From assembly GCA_946221495.1 (NCBI GenBank), contig CAMIFA010000018.1:1-45991 (forward strand): 45,991 nt of DNA, written 5' to 3'. Below, piece after piece: positions 8,396-17,561 of the stretch. The number at the start of each line of letters is the position of its first letter. Positions within the stretch are counted from its first letter, which is position 1. This DNA is from an uncultured cyanobacterium. GTDB lineage: Bacteria > Cyanobacteriota > Cyanobacteriia > Cyanobacteriales > Chroococcidiopsidaceae. The position numbers and the translations under genes were made by a program. The notes under the pieces are model-generated. The model was not told the DNA's origin, made no database searches, and was given only the letters and a program-made list of their open reading frames with translations.

Positions 8396-9268
8396 ATGGA
8401 ACAAGCAAAAATTGGCATCATTGGTGGTAGCGGTCTTTACAAAATGGATGCCCTTAAAGATGTAGTAGAAGTAGAAGTTACTACGCCGTTTGGTTCGCCT
8501 TCTGATGCTTTGATATTGGGAACTTTGGAGGAAACGCGGGTTGCCTTTCTAGCGCGTCACAATCGCCATCACACACTTTTGCCCTCAGAATTGCCGTTTC
8601 GGGCAAATATTCATGCTATGAAACAACTGGGTGTGGAATATTTAATTTCTGCTTCCGCAGTTGGTTCGCTTAAAGAAGCAGCTAAACCTCTAGATATGGT
8701 TGTACCGGATCAATTTATTGACCGCACAAAAAATCGGATATCGACATTCTTTGGATCAGGACTTGTTGCTCATATTGCTTTTGCGGAGCCAATTTGTAGT
8801 CAGCTAGCAGGGATTTTAGCAGATGCGATCGCCTCTCTCAATCTCCCAGGCGTAACTCTGCATCGTCGCGGTACTTATGTATGCATGGAAGGACCAGCAT
8901 TTTCGACTAAAGCGGAATCCCATCTTTATCGCAGTTGGGGTGCAACAGTAATTGGAATGACAAATTTACCAGAAGCGAAGTTAGCTAGAGAAGCAGAAAT
9001 CGCTTATGCAACGTTAGCCTTAGTAACAGACTACGACTGCTGGCATCCAGATCATGACAGTGTAACTGTTGAGATGGTAATTGCCAATTTACAGCGTAAT
9101 GCAACTAACGCCCAGAAAGTAATTCAAGAAACAGTGCGGCGGTTGAGTGCAAATCCACCGCAATCTGAAGCTCACTCAGCATTGAAGTATGCAATTTTGA
9201 CTCAGCTAGACAAAGTTCCCACAGCTACTAAAGAGAAGTTGGAGTTGTTGTTGAAGAAGTACCTATAA
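8396..9268 (+). CDS. mtnP: S-methyl-5'-thioadenosine phosphorylase
   Basis: It cleaves methylthioadenosine with phosphate to adenine and methylthioribose-1-phosphate in methionine/polyamine salvage. Motifs: GIIGGSGLY (phosphate loop), TPFGSPSD, RHNRHHTLLPSE (phosphate and base contacts), CMEGPAFSTKAES (substrate Met/Glu), GMTNLPEAKLAREAEI and the base-binding Asp pair in TDYDCWHPD. The DYDCW signature favours MTA phosphorylase over purine nucleoside phosphorylase. At 290 residues it has the family's usual length. It ends 3 bp before the convergent cheB stop, so transcription from both sides would overlap there. No other salvage genes are adjacent. Confidence 0.92.
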   Translation: MEQAKIGIIGGSGLYKMDALKDVVEVEVTTPFGSPSDALILGTLEETRVAFLARHNRHHTLLPSELPFRANIHAMKQLGVEYLISASAVGSLKEAAKPLDMVVPDQFIDRTKNRISTFFGSGLVAHIAFAEPICSQLAGILADAIASLNLPGVTLHRRGTYVCMEGPAFSTKAESHLYRSWGATVIGMTNLPEAKLAREAEIAYATLALVTDYDCWHPDHDSVTVEMVIANLQRNATNAQKVIQETVRRLSANPPQSEAHSALKYAILTQLDKVPTATKEKLELLLKKYL

Positions 9269-9271
9269 ATG

Positions 9272-10342
9272 CTATTTCTTAACGCACGTCTTTAGCAGCA
9301 AAGGAGCAATTTCCTGAACTGGCAGAATATGTTTTGCTGCACCTAAAGTAATCGCTTCTTTAGGCATACCGAACACTACACTACTTTTCTCATCTTGAGC
9401 GATCGTCAGTCCTCCTGCTTGGGAAATAACCTGCATTCCTTCTGCGCCATCTCTACCCATTCCTGTTAACAAAATCCCTGCTGTTGCTCTGCCATAAAAC
9501 TTAGCAACAGATTTAAATGTCACAGTTACTGAAGGACGATGACCATCCACTGGTGGCGCTATGGAATACGCAAATTTACCTTGCGCGTCTATTTCTAAGT
9601 GACTTCTTTCGGGAGCAAAATAAATACTTCCTGGTGAGGGCAATTCCCCATTTTGAGCAATTTTAACTTTTAGCTGACACTCTAACGCCAGCCAATCTAC
9701 TAATCCCTGCAAAAATCCTTCACAAATGTGCTGGGTACAAATTACAGGTACAGGAAAATTACTTGGCAGTTGAGTAAGTAGAGAATTTAAAGCTTGTGGT
9801 CCACCAGTAGAAGCTCCAATAGTAACTACTCGAAAAGGCGCTGTAATATCTACTAACCGTCCATTAGGCAAGGGTTGGGGAGATTTTACTTCTTTAGCAG
9901 TGGTAGTAGATTGTAGTTGCCGTTTGGTAAAAACCTTGACTCCAGAAAGAACTTTGATCTTACCGATCAATTCTCGCTTGACTTGTTCGTAATTTGCTGC
10001 CAAACCAGCGCTAGGCTTAGGAAAAACATCTACTGCTCCGGCTTCTAAAAGCTGAAAGATAATCTGTGTGTCTTCTTTTTGCACCGAAGTGCTAACTACT
10101 AAAATTGGTCGCGCATCCTTTGTCATCACTTGTTTAGTAAACTCCAGACCATCCATTTCTTTCATATGTAGGTCTGTACAAATTACGTTTGGCTGCACTT
10201 TCGGAATTAGTTCAAGCGCTTCTTTACCGTTACGAGCTGTGCCAACAACTTGAATCTCTGGTGACGTAGCAAGTAGTCTTTTAAGAATCTCCAGCGCCAC
10301 AGGCGAATCTTCTACTAGCAAAACTTTTGTTGGTTGTGTCAT
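9272..10342 (-). CDS. cheB: Chemotaxis response regulator protein-glutamate methylesterase CheB
   Basis: It removes methyl groups from (or deamidates) MCP glutamates to reset receptor activity. An N-terminal receiver domain (residues ~5-125) has the acidic pocket VEDS and phospho-acceptor Asp in CTDLHMKEMDG, with the switch Ser/Thr and Lys in VVSTS and FPKPSAG. The catalytic methylesterase domain (~165-350) has Ser in GASTGG, His in TQHICEGF and Asp in GMGRDGAEGM, so the triad is complete. The start codon follows the cheA stop with no gap (TAAATG), with a GAGAAGG Shine-Dalgarno sequence inside cheA, implying translational coupling. It is the last gene of the minus-strand che unit. CheB is absent from the classic pix operon, so its presence marks this arm as an adapting system. 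Confidence 0.96.
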   Translation of the reverse strand: MTQPTKVLLVEDSPVALEILKRLLATSPEIQVVGTARNGKEALELIPKVQPNVICTDLHMKEMDGLEFTKQVMTKDARPILVVSTSVQKEDTQIIFQLLEAGAVDVFPKPSAGLAANYEQVKRELIGKIKVLSGVKVFTKRQLQSTTTAKEVKSPQPLPNGRLVDITAPFRVVTIGASTGGPQALNSLLTQLPSNFPVPVICTQHICEGFLQGLVDWLALECQLKVKIAQNGELPSPGSIYFAPERSHLEIDAQGKFAYSIAPPVDGHRPSVTVTFKSVAKFYGRATAGILLTGMGRDGAEGMQVISQAGGLTIAQDEKSSVVFGMPKEAITLGAAKHILPVQEIAPLLLKTCVKK

Positions 10343-12892
10343 TTAAACTAGCCTTCTCAACGTATCTAGCAGAACTTTTTGATCGAATGTACCCTTAGTC
10401 AAATAAGCATTTGCTCCTGCTTCAGCGCCTCTTTTCTTGTCTTCGTCTGATGCCAGGGTAGTGCAGAGAACAATTGGCAATTCACTATATTCTTTCTGTT
10501 GGCGAATTTTGGCAGTCAGTCCTAAACCATCCAGATTTGGCATCTGCACATCTGACACAACTGCGTCAAAATTATTAGCTTTTAGTTTGTTAAAGCCATC
10601 TAAGCCGTCTACAGCTGCTATGACTTGATAACCAGCACTTTCTAAAATCCGTTTTACCTGAGTGCGAATCGTAATTGAGTCTTCGACGAGCAGTATTGCT
10701 TGCTTGTCTTGTACTTCGGCAACTGCGTCATAAGTAACAGATGTAGTTCGCTTCCGCACCGACTTGAGCAAATCTTGGGGGTTAAGAATCATGCAAACTT
10801 CCCCAGTACCCAAAATAGTTGCACCGGAAACATTGCGAATGCGCTTAAGTAACTTGCTTTGCGGTTTCAAAACTACATCTTGCTCATCTAGCAAAGCATC
10901 GACGAGCAACCCAAAACGCTCTTCACCGACTTTAATAATAATGCATGGGAATTTAGCTGCCCCTGCTGACGACGTTGACGGCACTCCTGGTAACTCTAAT
11001 AAATCAGCAAGTTTTGCTACAGACACAGGTTGATTATCCAAGGCAATTGTTTGACAACCTTCGATCGCAAATATTTCTTGCTGAGACACTAAAAGGGTAG
11101 TCTGCACAAACTCTACTGGCAACGCATAAGAAACTTTATTCACTTCCACAATTAAGACGTGGGTTGTTGCCAAAGTTGTGTTTAAATCAATGCGGAATTT
11201 ACATCCTGCTCCTAGCTGAGATTCAACTTGAATACTACCCTTGAGACGCTCGACGTTGGCGCGAACTACATCTAAACCTACGCCTCTACCAGAAATCTCA
11301 GTGATAGTCGTCCGCGTTGAGAAACCAGGTGCAAAAATCAGCGCCTGAATTTGAGCTTCACTCATTGTCGCCAGTTCTTCTGCTCGACAAACTCCCCGTT
11401 TGATAGCGGTGCGTTTAATATTTTCAATGTCCAAGCCGCGTCCATCATCTACCAGTTCAATGCCGATGCTGTTCGCATTTTGGTATCCCCTGAGTCTCAG
11501 TGTCGCTGTGCGAGGCTTACCCAAACTTTCCCGCTCTTGAGGTGTTTCAATGCCATGATCGATCGCATTCCGCAGCATATGCATTAGTGGATCTTTCATG
11601 TCTTCTAAAATCCGCTTATCTGCTTTGGTATCTCCGCCTTCAATAATTAAATTAATTTCTTTTTCCTGCTGTTTTGCCAAATCCCGCACCATGCGGGGAA
11701 AGAGATTAAAAATTGTAGACAACGGTAATAGCCGCAGGGTGCGAATTCCTGACTCTAATTCATTAGCTACGATGTCTAATCTAGCCGTATCTTCGTAAGC
11801 TGTATTTTGTAATTGATTAACCAAAACCCCCAGGCGCTCTAAACGTTGTTCTGCACGATGATGGAAATTCTGCACTTGTTTAAATGCACCATTGTGTAAG
11901 CCACGCGCATCGTCTATAACTAAACGATTTACAAAAGCATCACGGCTCCATTCTTCCCAAAGTGTGACAATTTCTTCTATTTCCGCCAGGCGATGAGCAA
12001 TCCTAATTTTAGTAACTGTGAGTTCGCCAGCTTGAGTCATTAAAGTATCAAGCTTTTGCGGTTCAACGCGAATAGTGTCAATGTGATAGTTGCTATTTAG
12101 CGTTGCACCCGTTTCTGCGGATGGCGGTGGTGTAACTTCTTTTACAGGTGGTACAACAGAAATAGGCTCGACTACTTGATTATTGGTGGCGGCTGGATCA
12201 GGAAAGAGTAAATCAACATCTGATTCCGCAGATACAGGTGCAATAGAAATAGGCTCAACTGCTTGATTATTGGTAAAGGTTGGAGCGGCGGTTGTATCCG
12301 GAAAGAGTAAATTAACATCTGATGCGGCAGATTCACTAGCTGTGTTTAGCTGAGGCTCTTTAGTGGTTAAGTCGGGAAAGAGGGAATCAACATTAAAAAT
12401 ATCCGGTTCTTGAGTGTTGATGTCGGGAAATAGTAAATCAATGTTACTTTCGACTTCTGTTGTGAAGGTTGAGGAGGGAATCAGTTGCTCAGGTGGTTGG
12501 GGTTCGCTACTCTGCTCAGAGCCAATTAATTGCGCCAAAACAGAAGATACATCTACGTCTGCTGGTTGTCCAGTAACTGCCTCATGCACCAATTTACGAA
12601 TCGCATCGACTCCTTGATACAAGCGATCGCATAGCTGCGGTGTTAAGCTATTTTCGCCTCGCTTGCAGGCTGCCAAAATATCTTCGAGGTGATGGATCAA
12701 ACTTTCCACATCGTTCACACCCAACATCCGAGAATCTCCCTTGAGGGTATGAGCTTCTCGCAATACATCTTCTAGTACAGCTTGATCCTGGGGATACTTT
12801 TCTAAATGTAGCAATCCATCTTCCAGGTTCTGCAAATGTTCTTCACTAGCTGTTTTATAAATATCTCTTAGTTCTACGTCTTCTATAATCAT
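10343..12892 (-). CDS. cheA: Hybrid chemotaxis histidine kinase CheA with C-terminal receiver
   Basis: Domains in order: Hpt (residues ~1-110) with phospho-acceptor His48 in EAHTLKGDSRML; a Pro/Asp-rich linker (~111-270); dimerisation helices (~275-400); the HATPase (~400-560) with N-box MLRNAIDHGIE, G1 DDGRGLD and G2 GRGVGLDVV; CheW-like P5 (~565-700); and a receiver (~730-849) with acceptor Asp in SDVQMPNLDG, Thr in LCTT and Lys in LTKG. All catalytic residues are present. The linker repeats an LFPD motif four times (residues 150-157, 167-174, 192-199 and 225-232), which is unusual. The domain plan (CheA-REC beside CheB, CheR-TPR and one MCP) resembles WspE/FrzE. Phosphotransfer to CheB and to the PATAN-REC protein upstream is the likely output. 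A hairpin separates it from the MCP gene upstream. Confidence 0.96.
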   Translation of the reverse strand: MIIEDVELRDIYKTASEEHLQNLEDGLLHLEKYPQDQAVLEDVLREAHTLKGDSRMLGVNDVESLIHHLEDILAACKRGENSLTPQLCDRLYQGVDAIRKLVHEAVTGQPADVDVSSVLAQLIGSEQSSEPQPPEQLIPSSTFTTEVESNIDLLFPDINTQEPDIFNVDSLFPDLTTKEPQLNTASESAASDVNLLFPDTTAAPTFTNNQAVEPISIAPVSAESDVDLLFPDPAATNNQVVEPISVVPPVKEVTPPPSAETGATLNSNYHIDTIRVEPQKLDTLMTQAGELTVTKIRIAHRLAEIEEIVTLWEEWSRDAFVNRLVIDDARGLHNGAFKQVQNFHHRAEQRLERLGVLVNQLQNTAYEDTARLDIVANELESGIRTLRLLPLSTIFNLFPRMVRDLAKQQEKEINLIIEGGDTKADKRILEDMKDPLMHMLRNAIDHGIETPQERESLGKPRTATLRLRGYQNANSIGIELVDDGRGLDIENIKRTAIKRGVCRAEELATMSEAQIQALIFAPGFSTRTTITEISGRGVGLDVVRANVERLKGSIQVESQLGAGCKFRIDLNTTLATTHVLIVEVNKVSYALPVEFVQTTLLVSQQEIFAIEGCQTIALDNQPVSVAKLADLLELPGVPSTSSAGAAKFPCIIIKVGEERFGLLVDALLDEQDVVLKPQSKLLKRIRNVSGATILGTGEVCMILNPQDLLKSVRKRTTSVTYDAVAEVQDKQAILLVEDSITIRTQVKRILESAGYQVIAAVDGLDGFNKLKANNFDAVVSDVQMPNLDGLGLTAKIRQQKEYSELPIVLCTTLASDEDKKRGAEAGANAYLTKGTFDQKVLLDTLRRLV
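12143..12445 (-). repeat. Degenerate tandem repeats encoding LFPD motifs in the CheA linker
   Basis: The encoded motifs NIDLLFPD, NVDSLFPD, DVNLLFPD and DVDLLFPD are spaced 17, 25 and 33 residues apart. The segment after the third motif (TNNQAVEPISIAP) is echoed after the fourth (TNNQVVEPISVVP), which shows a local duplication in the DNA. Confidence 0.8.
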
Positions 12893-12930
12893 GGCTGATT
12901 AATTTTTTCTAGTGCTTGTAAATATGTGGT

Positions 12931-12962
12931 AGCGCTAGGGAACAAAAGATGTCCCTAGCGCT
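12931..12962 (-). promoter_or_regulatory. Intercistronic hairpin between mcp and cheA
   Basis: A perfect 11-bp inverted repeat AGCGCTAGGGA / TCCCTAGCGCT has a 10-nt loop. No T-run follows it in the minus-strand direction, so it looks like an mRNA-stabilising or attenuating element rather than a full terminator. It could set different levels of receptor and kinase. Confidence 0.6.
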
Positions 12963-12984
12963 CACAGTTAGGAGAACTCCGCAG

Positions 12985-14757
12985 CTACACTAATGCTTTG
13001 AGGTTGTGTGCGGCATTATTGAGTTGGTGAGTGCTAGATTTTACTTGCACAATGCCGCTAGCACTTTCTTTTGCGCCTAAATTAATTGAGTTCATCGCCT
13101 CAACTACTTGCTGAATCGCGATCGCTTGCTGTTTGGCACTCAGAGAAATTTGTTGACTGTTCAAAAATACGTTGTTAATTGAATCGGCAACACCAGTAAA
13201 TGATTGTGCTGTGCCTTGAGTTAATTGCATCCCTTGATCTACAGTTTTTGTACCTTCATCTGTAACCATGACGGTAGTATTAATCGCCGCTTGAATATCT
13301 GTCACCAAGGCATTAATTTTCTCGGCTGATTTCTTGCTTTGATCTGCAAGTTTGCGAATTTCGCCAGCAACAACCCCAAAGCCTTTACCGTGTTCTCCAG
13401 CACGTGCGGCTTCGACGGCGGCATTTAAAGCCAGCATATTTGTTTGATTAGCTAAATCACCTACTAAGTCAGAAACATTGCCAATTTGACTTGTTTGTTC
13501 GCTCAAGCGTAAAATTTGCTCGGCGATCGCATTAACTTTTTCTTTGAGGGTTGACATTCCATCCATTGTTTGATGAACTGCTTGCGTACCATTTTCAGCT
13601 AACGCTAGTGCTTGTCGCGCTCCGGCTGCTGATGCTTCGGCTTGCTCTGCTGATTGCTGGGAGGAAGCACCCAACTCGTCCATTGTGGCAGTTGTTTGAT
13701 TTACCGAAGAAGCTTGTTGAGATACTGTGCGTTCTTGTTGTTCTACTGTAGCGGCGATTTCTGTGGAAGAAGAAGCGATCGCATTTGTAATACCTTTAAT
13801 TAAGTTAGTGGTACGGTTAGCAAAAATCACAGCAAGTCCACTACCGAGTAATGCTGTTACTCCAGTTCCCAACATCAGAGTCCATAGTAAATTTCTCTGG
13901 GTTGCAAATACGTCATCTGTGTCTCTGGCAATAACTGTACTCCAATTTAGTTGCGGTAAACCCTCTAGTTTTGCAAGCGGAGCGTAAGTTACTAATTGCT
14001 CAGTATTATCAATCTGATCAACAGTTACTGTAGTATTTACCTTGTTTGCTGCTTGCATTTGAGCAAATGTAGAAAAATCTGATGCCGCATTTCTTCCTAC
14101 TTGATCTTCTTCTATAGCTACAAAGAACTTACCGGAAGAATTATCAACCAGATGCCATTCTTGCCTATCGTTACCAAAGTCAGCAGCTACCGCTTCTACA
14201 TATTCTATGGGCATACTAGAACGCACTACACCAATCAGCTTATTTGTTGTTACGTCTCTAATTGGTGCAGCAAAGTGAATCACCATTTTTCCTGTTGTTT
14301 TTGAAACTTCAGGATTACTAATAACAGGCTGTCCAGTTTGGATAACTTGCTGAAAATAATTCCGTTCTTTGTGGTTAGCAAGCGCTGTTCCAGATGATTG
14401 CTGAATTACATTACCATTGAGATCAAATGCAGCTACACTATCATAAACACCATAGATTTTTACATATCTATCTAGGACGTTTTGCTTTGCTTCGCGCGTC
14501 ATTCCTGCTGTTATTTTGGGATTATTAACACTAGGTAGATTAGCAATAGCTTGAATATCTCCATAGCGCTCAAACAAAAATCGGTTAACTTTGTCGCTTA
14601 AACTAGTAGCACTAGATTCTTGGGTATTAATTTCTGACTTAACGATATTTTGGTTAGTTAAATAATAAGCCATTGCGCCGCAGCCTAAAACTGGTAACGT
14701 ACCGAGAGCGATCGCAAAAGTTATTGCTTTATTTCTTAAGGACATTTTGTTAAACAT
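12985..14757 (-). CDS. Methyl-accepting chemotaxis protein with periplasmic dCACHE-type sensor, no HAMP
   Basis: I chose the ATG at 14757 (590 aa; MFNKMSLRNKAIT) because AAAGAGAA lies just upstream; the longer frame begins with TTG. TM1 is at ~8-30 (FAIALGTLPVLGCGAMAYYL), followed by a ~250-residue dCACHE-like periplasmic domain (DKVNRFLFERYGDIQ, YFQQVIQTGQPV, NWSTVIARD). TM2 is at ~285-308, then a coiled-coil signalling domain without a recognisable HAMP. The tip reads ANQTNMLALNAAVEAARAGE and keeps the key Asn and Arg. Several Glu/Gln pairs (SAEQAE, AATVEQQE) could be methylation sites for the local CheR/CheB. No CheR-docking pentapeptide is seen at the C-terminus. The sensor domain is clearly homologous to that of the MCP at 31003-33303 on the other arm. 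The ligand is unknown. Confidence 0.93.
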   Translation of the reverse strand: MFNKMSLRNKAITFAIALGTLPVLGCGAMAYYLTNQNIVKSEINTQESSATSLSDKVNRFLFERYGDIQAIANLPSVNNPKITAGMTREAKQNVLDRYVKIYGVYDSVAAFDLNGNVIQQSSGTALANHKERNYFQQVIQTGQPVISNPEVSKTTGKMVIHFAAPIRDVTTNKLIGVVRSSMPIEYVEAVAADFGNDRQEWHLVDNSSGKFFVAIEEDQVGRNAASDFSTFAQMQAANKVNTTVTVDQIDNTEQLVTYAPLAKLEGLPQLNWSTVIARDTDDVFATQRNLLWTLMLGTGVTALLGSGLAVIFANRTTNLIKGITNAIASSSTEIAATVEQQERTVSQQASSVNQTTATMDELGASSQQSAEQAEASAAGARQALALAENGTQAVHQTMDGMSTLKEKVNAIAEQILRLSEQTSQIGNVSDLVGDLANQTNMLALNAAVEAARAGEHGKGFGVVAGEIRKLADQSKKSAEKINALVTDIQAAINTTVMVTDEGTKTVDQGMQLTQGTAQSFTGVADSINNVFLNSQQISLSAKQQAIAIQQVVEAMNSINLGAKESASGIVQVKSSTHQLNNAAHNLKALV

Positions 14758-14862
14758 TGTATTTCTCTTTAATTTTTGCGTGTTGTGCTTCAAGATTTTG
14801 CTGTTAATTTTTAGTTTGCAACACTACTACAATTCCTATTTCTGCTCATTTATAAGTAGTTG

Positions 14863-15954
14863 TCACGCTTCGTCATTAACAGTAAATCCGCCTTTGTCGA
14901 TAATTCTTGGTATGTCTAGAATACTTAACATCTTTTCAGCATAGGGAGCAGTACCACGCAAGTATTCATTACCTCCAGAATGTAAGGCGGCGGGTACTGG
15001 TTTAACGTCTGATGAGCGTAAATACAGAACATCAAATACTTGAGTAACAGGTATGCCTACAACTACATCATCAACATGAACTACAATTGCTTTAGAATTA
15101 TTAGTTGTATTAGCGATCGCCATATTTAAAGCATTACGAATATCTACTAAAGTCACAATTTCCCCTCGCAGATTCATGTTGCCAATAATATGAGTCGGAC
15201 AACAGGGAATTGGGGTGACGTTACGGATACTAGTAAATTCTCGTACTAAATGTAAATCAAGTCCAAAAAATTCATCGTTTAAACCAATAACCGCTAGTGG
15301 CATTAATCCACTAGAGTCTGCACTTTCAGTTGTTTGTCTTAAATTATCAGCTCGCTCACGAAAAATTGCTTTTTCTTCTAAAGTTGTATTCAGAGAACAT
15401 AAATTATAAAAACTGCTGAATGTTCTTACACCTTTGGGTTCTTGAAATTGTTTTAGTTCTTTACCGTTGGCGTTCTGCTGAGATAAGTTACCATTAGTAT
15501 CTTCTAGAAGTAAGTCTTTAACTGTATCTGAATAGTGCATTAATTTTTCATGGTTGAGCAGCATAATTATGTCTGCATCAACCTTAGCGATACCTGCCGT
15601 AAACCGCGATTTGTCTTCTACTCGTCCATAGGATATCTCTCCTTCTATTGCTGCTAAATTAATATTTTTTACCTCATATACAGAGTTAACAATCATGCCA
15701 ATCTGTAAGTTCTCCCAGTTCAAAACAATCACACTATCACTTAAACAGCACTCCTGTATCTGGTGTCCTAAACGCAGACCAAGATGCATTATAGGTACAA
15801 TTTTGCCCCGTAAGTTAATTAGTCCTACAATGTCATCAGGTGCTTCTGCTACTGGAGTTAGTTCTGGAAGTAGGAAGATTTCTTGAACTAAATTTGCATC
15901 TATTCCGTAGTGCAAATTACCTATACCAAAAATTAGGTAAGCTTTATTTTCCAT
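14863..15954 (-). CDS. Double-CheW-domain coupling protein
   Basis: CheW links MCP tips to CheA. This 363-residue protein has two CheW folds. One is at ~1-145 (YLIFGIGNLHYGIDANLVQEI, IVGLINLRGKIVPIMHL); the other is at ~215-355 (LAVIGLNDEFFGLDLHLVREF, IIGNMNLRGEIVTLVDI). A ~70-residue charged linker joins them. Both repeats retain the NLRG(K/E)I(V) core. It lies between the PATAN regulator and the MCP on the same strand and is the only CheW of this arm. Tandem-CheW proteins are less common than single-domain ones and could cross-link receptors or bridge two receptor trimers. The domain call is firm. Confidence 0.92.
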   Translation of the reverse strand: MENKAYLIFGIGNLHYGIDANLVQEIFLLPELTPVAEAPDDIVGLINLRGKIVPIMHLGLRLGHQIQECCLSDSVIVLNWENLQIGMIVNSVYEVKNINLAAIEGEISYGRVEDKSRFTAGIAKVDADIIMLLNHEKLMHYSDTVKDLLLEDTNGNLSQQNANGKELKQFQEPKGVRTFSSFYNLCSLNTTLEEKAIFRERADNLRQTTESADSSGLMPLAVIGLNDEFFGLDLHLVREFTSIRNVTPIPCCPTHIIGNMNLRGEIVTLVDIRNALNMAIANTTNNSKAIVVHVDDVVVGIPVTQVFDVLYLRSSDVKPVPAALHSGGNEYLRGTAPYAEKMLSILDIPRIIDKGGFTVNDEA

Positions 15955-16091
15955 CGTTATTTCTAAATTAAATTTTTACTATAAAAATTTAGCATTAGCT
16001 ATACTCACTTAGGCAATAAATAATAAGTAATTAAGTGTAAATACTAATTATTTTTATGAGTAACTTGATACATTTAATGTGGCTTTCAGTA

Positions 16092-17207
16092 TTAAGCAAC
16101 AGCCTCAGTGCTGATATATTTTCCTACAACTTGAGACAATTTTTGAGCGTCAAACGGCTTAATTAAATATTCAGTGGAGCCAGCAATTTGACCTTTAACT
16201 TTGTCAACAAATCCATCCCGTGCTGTTAGCATAATGATAGGTAGATTGCGAAACTGAGGCATAGCACGTACTAGACGGCATAGTTCCAAACCATCGATTT
16301 CTGGCATTGAAACATCTAGTAATAGCAACGCAACTTGGTTATTATGAATTAAATTCAAAGCATCTGTAGCATTACTAGCAACCAGCACCCGGTAGCGATC
16401 GCTTAGGGCGCGTTTAATCATTGTTTGCATTACCGGGCTATCATCCACAGCCAAGATGATTGGTAAGCTATTTGCGTTAGGCGTACTACCCTCAAACTTC
16501 ACCCAGCCTGCTTGTACCCATTGCAGATATGATTGCGCTACTTGCAGAGGATCTTTATCTAGTGCTTGGGCAATGTCAAGCAGCGATCGCTGTCCATCAA
16601 CGTATTCCTCTAGGTGCTTACGTACTGCTGGTGTAATCTTCTCTAAGGCATTATGCAGATAAGGAACTGCATCCATTGATGGAATTAACGAAGCAAGCGC
16701 CCCCCACTGTTCCTGACGGTTAGTTACATCCGACACTAACTTAGACAAATCTAAGCCATGACAGTCTTCGCCATAACAAAGGTCAAATGTAGTTGTAGTG
16801 TCAAACTTAAATTGTCCCGCTAATGGTAATACCCGTTCTAGTGTTAACACTACTTGTGTATGCACTAAAGTTTCAATTTGTTCCCAGGTAAATAGTCGCA
16901 TTCTCACGAGCATTTCTAAAAGCGCTCTAATTGATGTCTGAGTCGTTGACTTTTGCATTGCCAAAGAGATAGCAGTATCAATCATGTCGCGCTTGAATTT
17001 TTGCCCCACCATTTTGGCAAATTCTTCGTTACTAGGAACTTTTAAGCCGCCATAAGTAATTTGACCATTTTTCCAAACTAGAACATAAGACTTTTTTTGC
17101 TGTAAATTAATTTCAGGGTTTAAGTATAAAATTCCGCTACTTTGTCTACTTTCTAGCTCTTTCAGTAGCGTATTTAGTTGTTGATCTCGGTAGTGATTTT
17201 GTACCAT
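16092..17207 (-). CDS. PATAN (DUF4388)-receiver response regulator, PatA/PixG-like
   Basis: The N-terminal PATAN region (~1-130) includes LLKELESRQSSGILYLNPE and VWKNGQITYGGLKVPS. An all-helical middle (~130-235, EYVDGQRSLLDIAQALDKD) follows, then a receiver domain (~250-368) with VDDS, acceptor Asp in LLLDVSMPEIDG, Thr in MLTA and Lys in LIKPFD. There is no DNA-binding domain. PATAN regulators such as PixG and PixE in Synechocystis act in phototaxis, and PixE has been reported to bind the pilus motor ATPase PilB1. Output to motility here is inferred from that family. It heads the PATAN-CheW2-MCP-CheA-CheB series and is the natural output regulator of the minus-arm CheA. A terminator for the upstream gene separates it from the HD-like gene. 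Confidence 0.9.
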   Translation of the reverse strand: MVQNHYRDQQLNTLLKELESRQSSGILYLNPEINLQQKKSYVLVWKNGQITYGGLKVPSNEEFAKMVGQKFKRDMIDTAISLAMQKSTTQTSIRALLEMLVRMRLFTWEQIETLVHTQVVLTLERVLPLAGQFKFDTTTTFDLCYGEDCHGLDLSKLVSDVTNRQEQWGALASLIPSMDAVPYLHNALEKITPAVRKHLEEYVDGQRSLLDIAQALDKDPLQVAQSYLQWVQAGWVKFEGSTPNANSLPIILAVDDSPVMQTMIKRALSDRYRVLVASNATDALNLIHNNQVALLLLDVSMPEIDGLELCRLVRAMPQFRNLPIIMLTARDGFVDKVKGQIAGSTEYLIKPFDAQKLSQVVGKYISTEAVA

Positions 17208-17561
17208 AAATACTTAGATTTAATTATTATTTACTCAATAAATGAGTTTATTTTGATAACTTTTAACTTTTTGAGTATGCCAACCTAAATAATTAACTTC
17301 ATCAGTAAAGCCACGCAATTTTTAAAGCTTTCATGAGTTTCTCAGTAATATTACAGAGACTACAGTTTTGATTTATTGAGTGTAGTTTTATTTGGCTAAA
17401 AAAGGATTTAATTTGTTGTCATTGCTCTAGATTTAGGGCAATATAAATACAAAAATCCCCTACCAACAAGCAGGTAAGGGATTTTGATTATGGGAAATAG
17501 CATTGAATAAAGGCTAAATATTTAGCACTGGTAGCAGTAGGCGATCGCCATTACCAATGTG
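17208..17561. other. Intergenic region with terminator and probable promoter for the PATAN-to-cheB unit
   Basis: This 354-bp AT-rich spacer contains the terminator at 17451-17485 and a HIP1 site near 17540. Because transcription from the right stops here, the five genes 17207 to 9272 should have their own promoter in 17208-17450. I cannot define it by eye. Confidence 0.5.
17451..17485 (-). terminator. Rho-independent terminator downstream of the HD-like gene
   Basis: AAAATCCC(C)TACC pairs with GGTA-AGGGATTTT around an 8-nt loop. Read on the minus strand the hairpin ends in TTTTT. It therefore ends transcripts of the gene at 17562-18317. Confidence 0.8.

Noticed and set aside
13551..13987. 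Plus-strand open frames inside the minus-arm MCP gene and similar antisense frames across cheA, cheB and pix genes
   Set aside because: They are opposite-strand shadows of well-supported coding regions and have no family features.
14758..14793. TTG start for the minus-arm MCP
   Set aside because: ATG 14757 has AAAGAGAA directly upstream and leaves a normal short cytoplasmic head before TM1.
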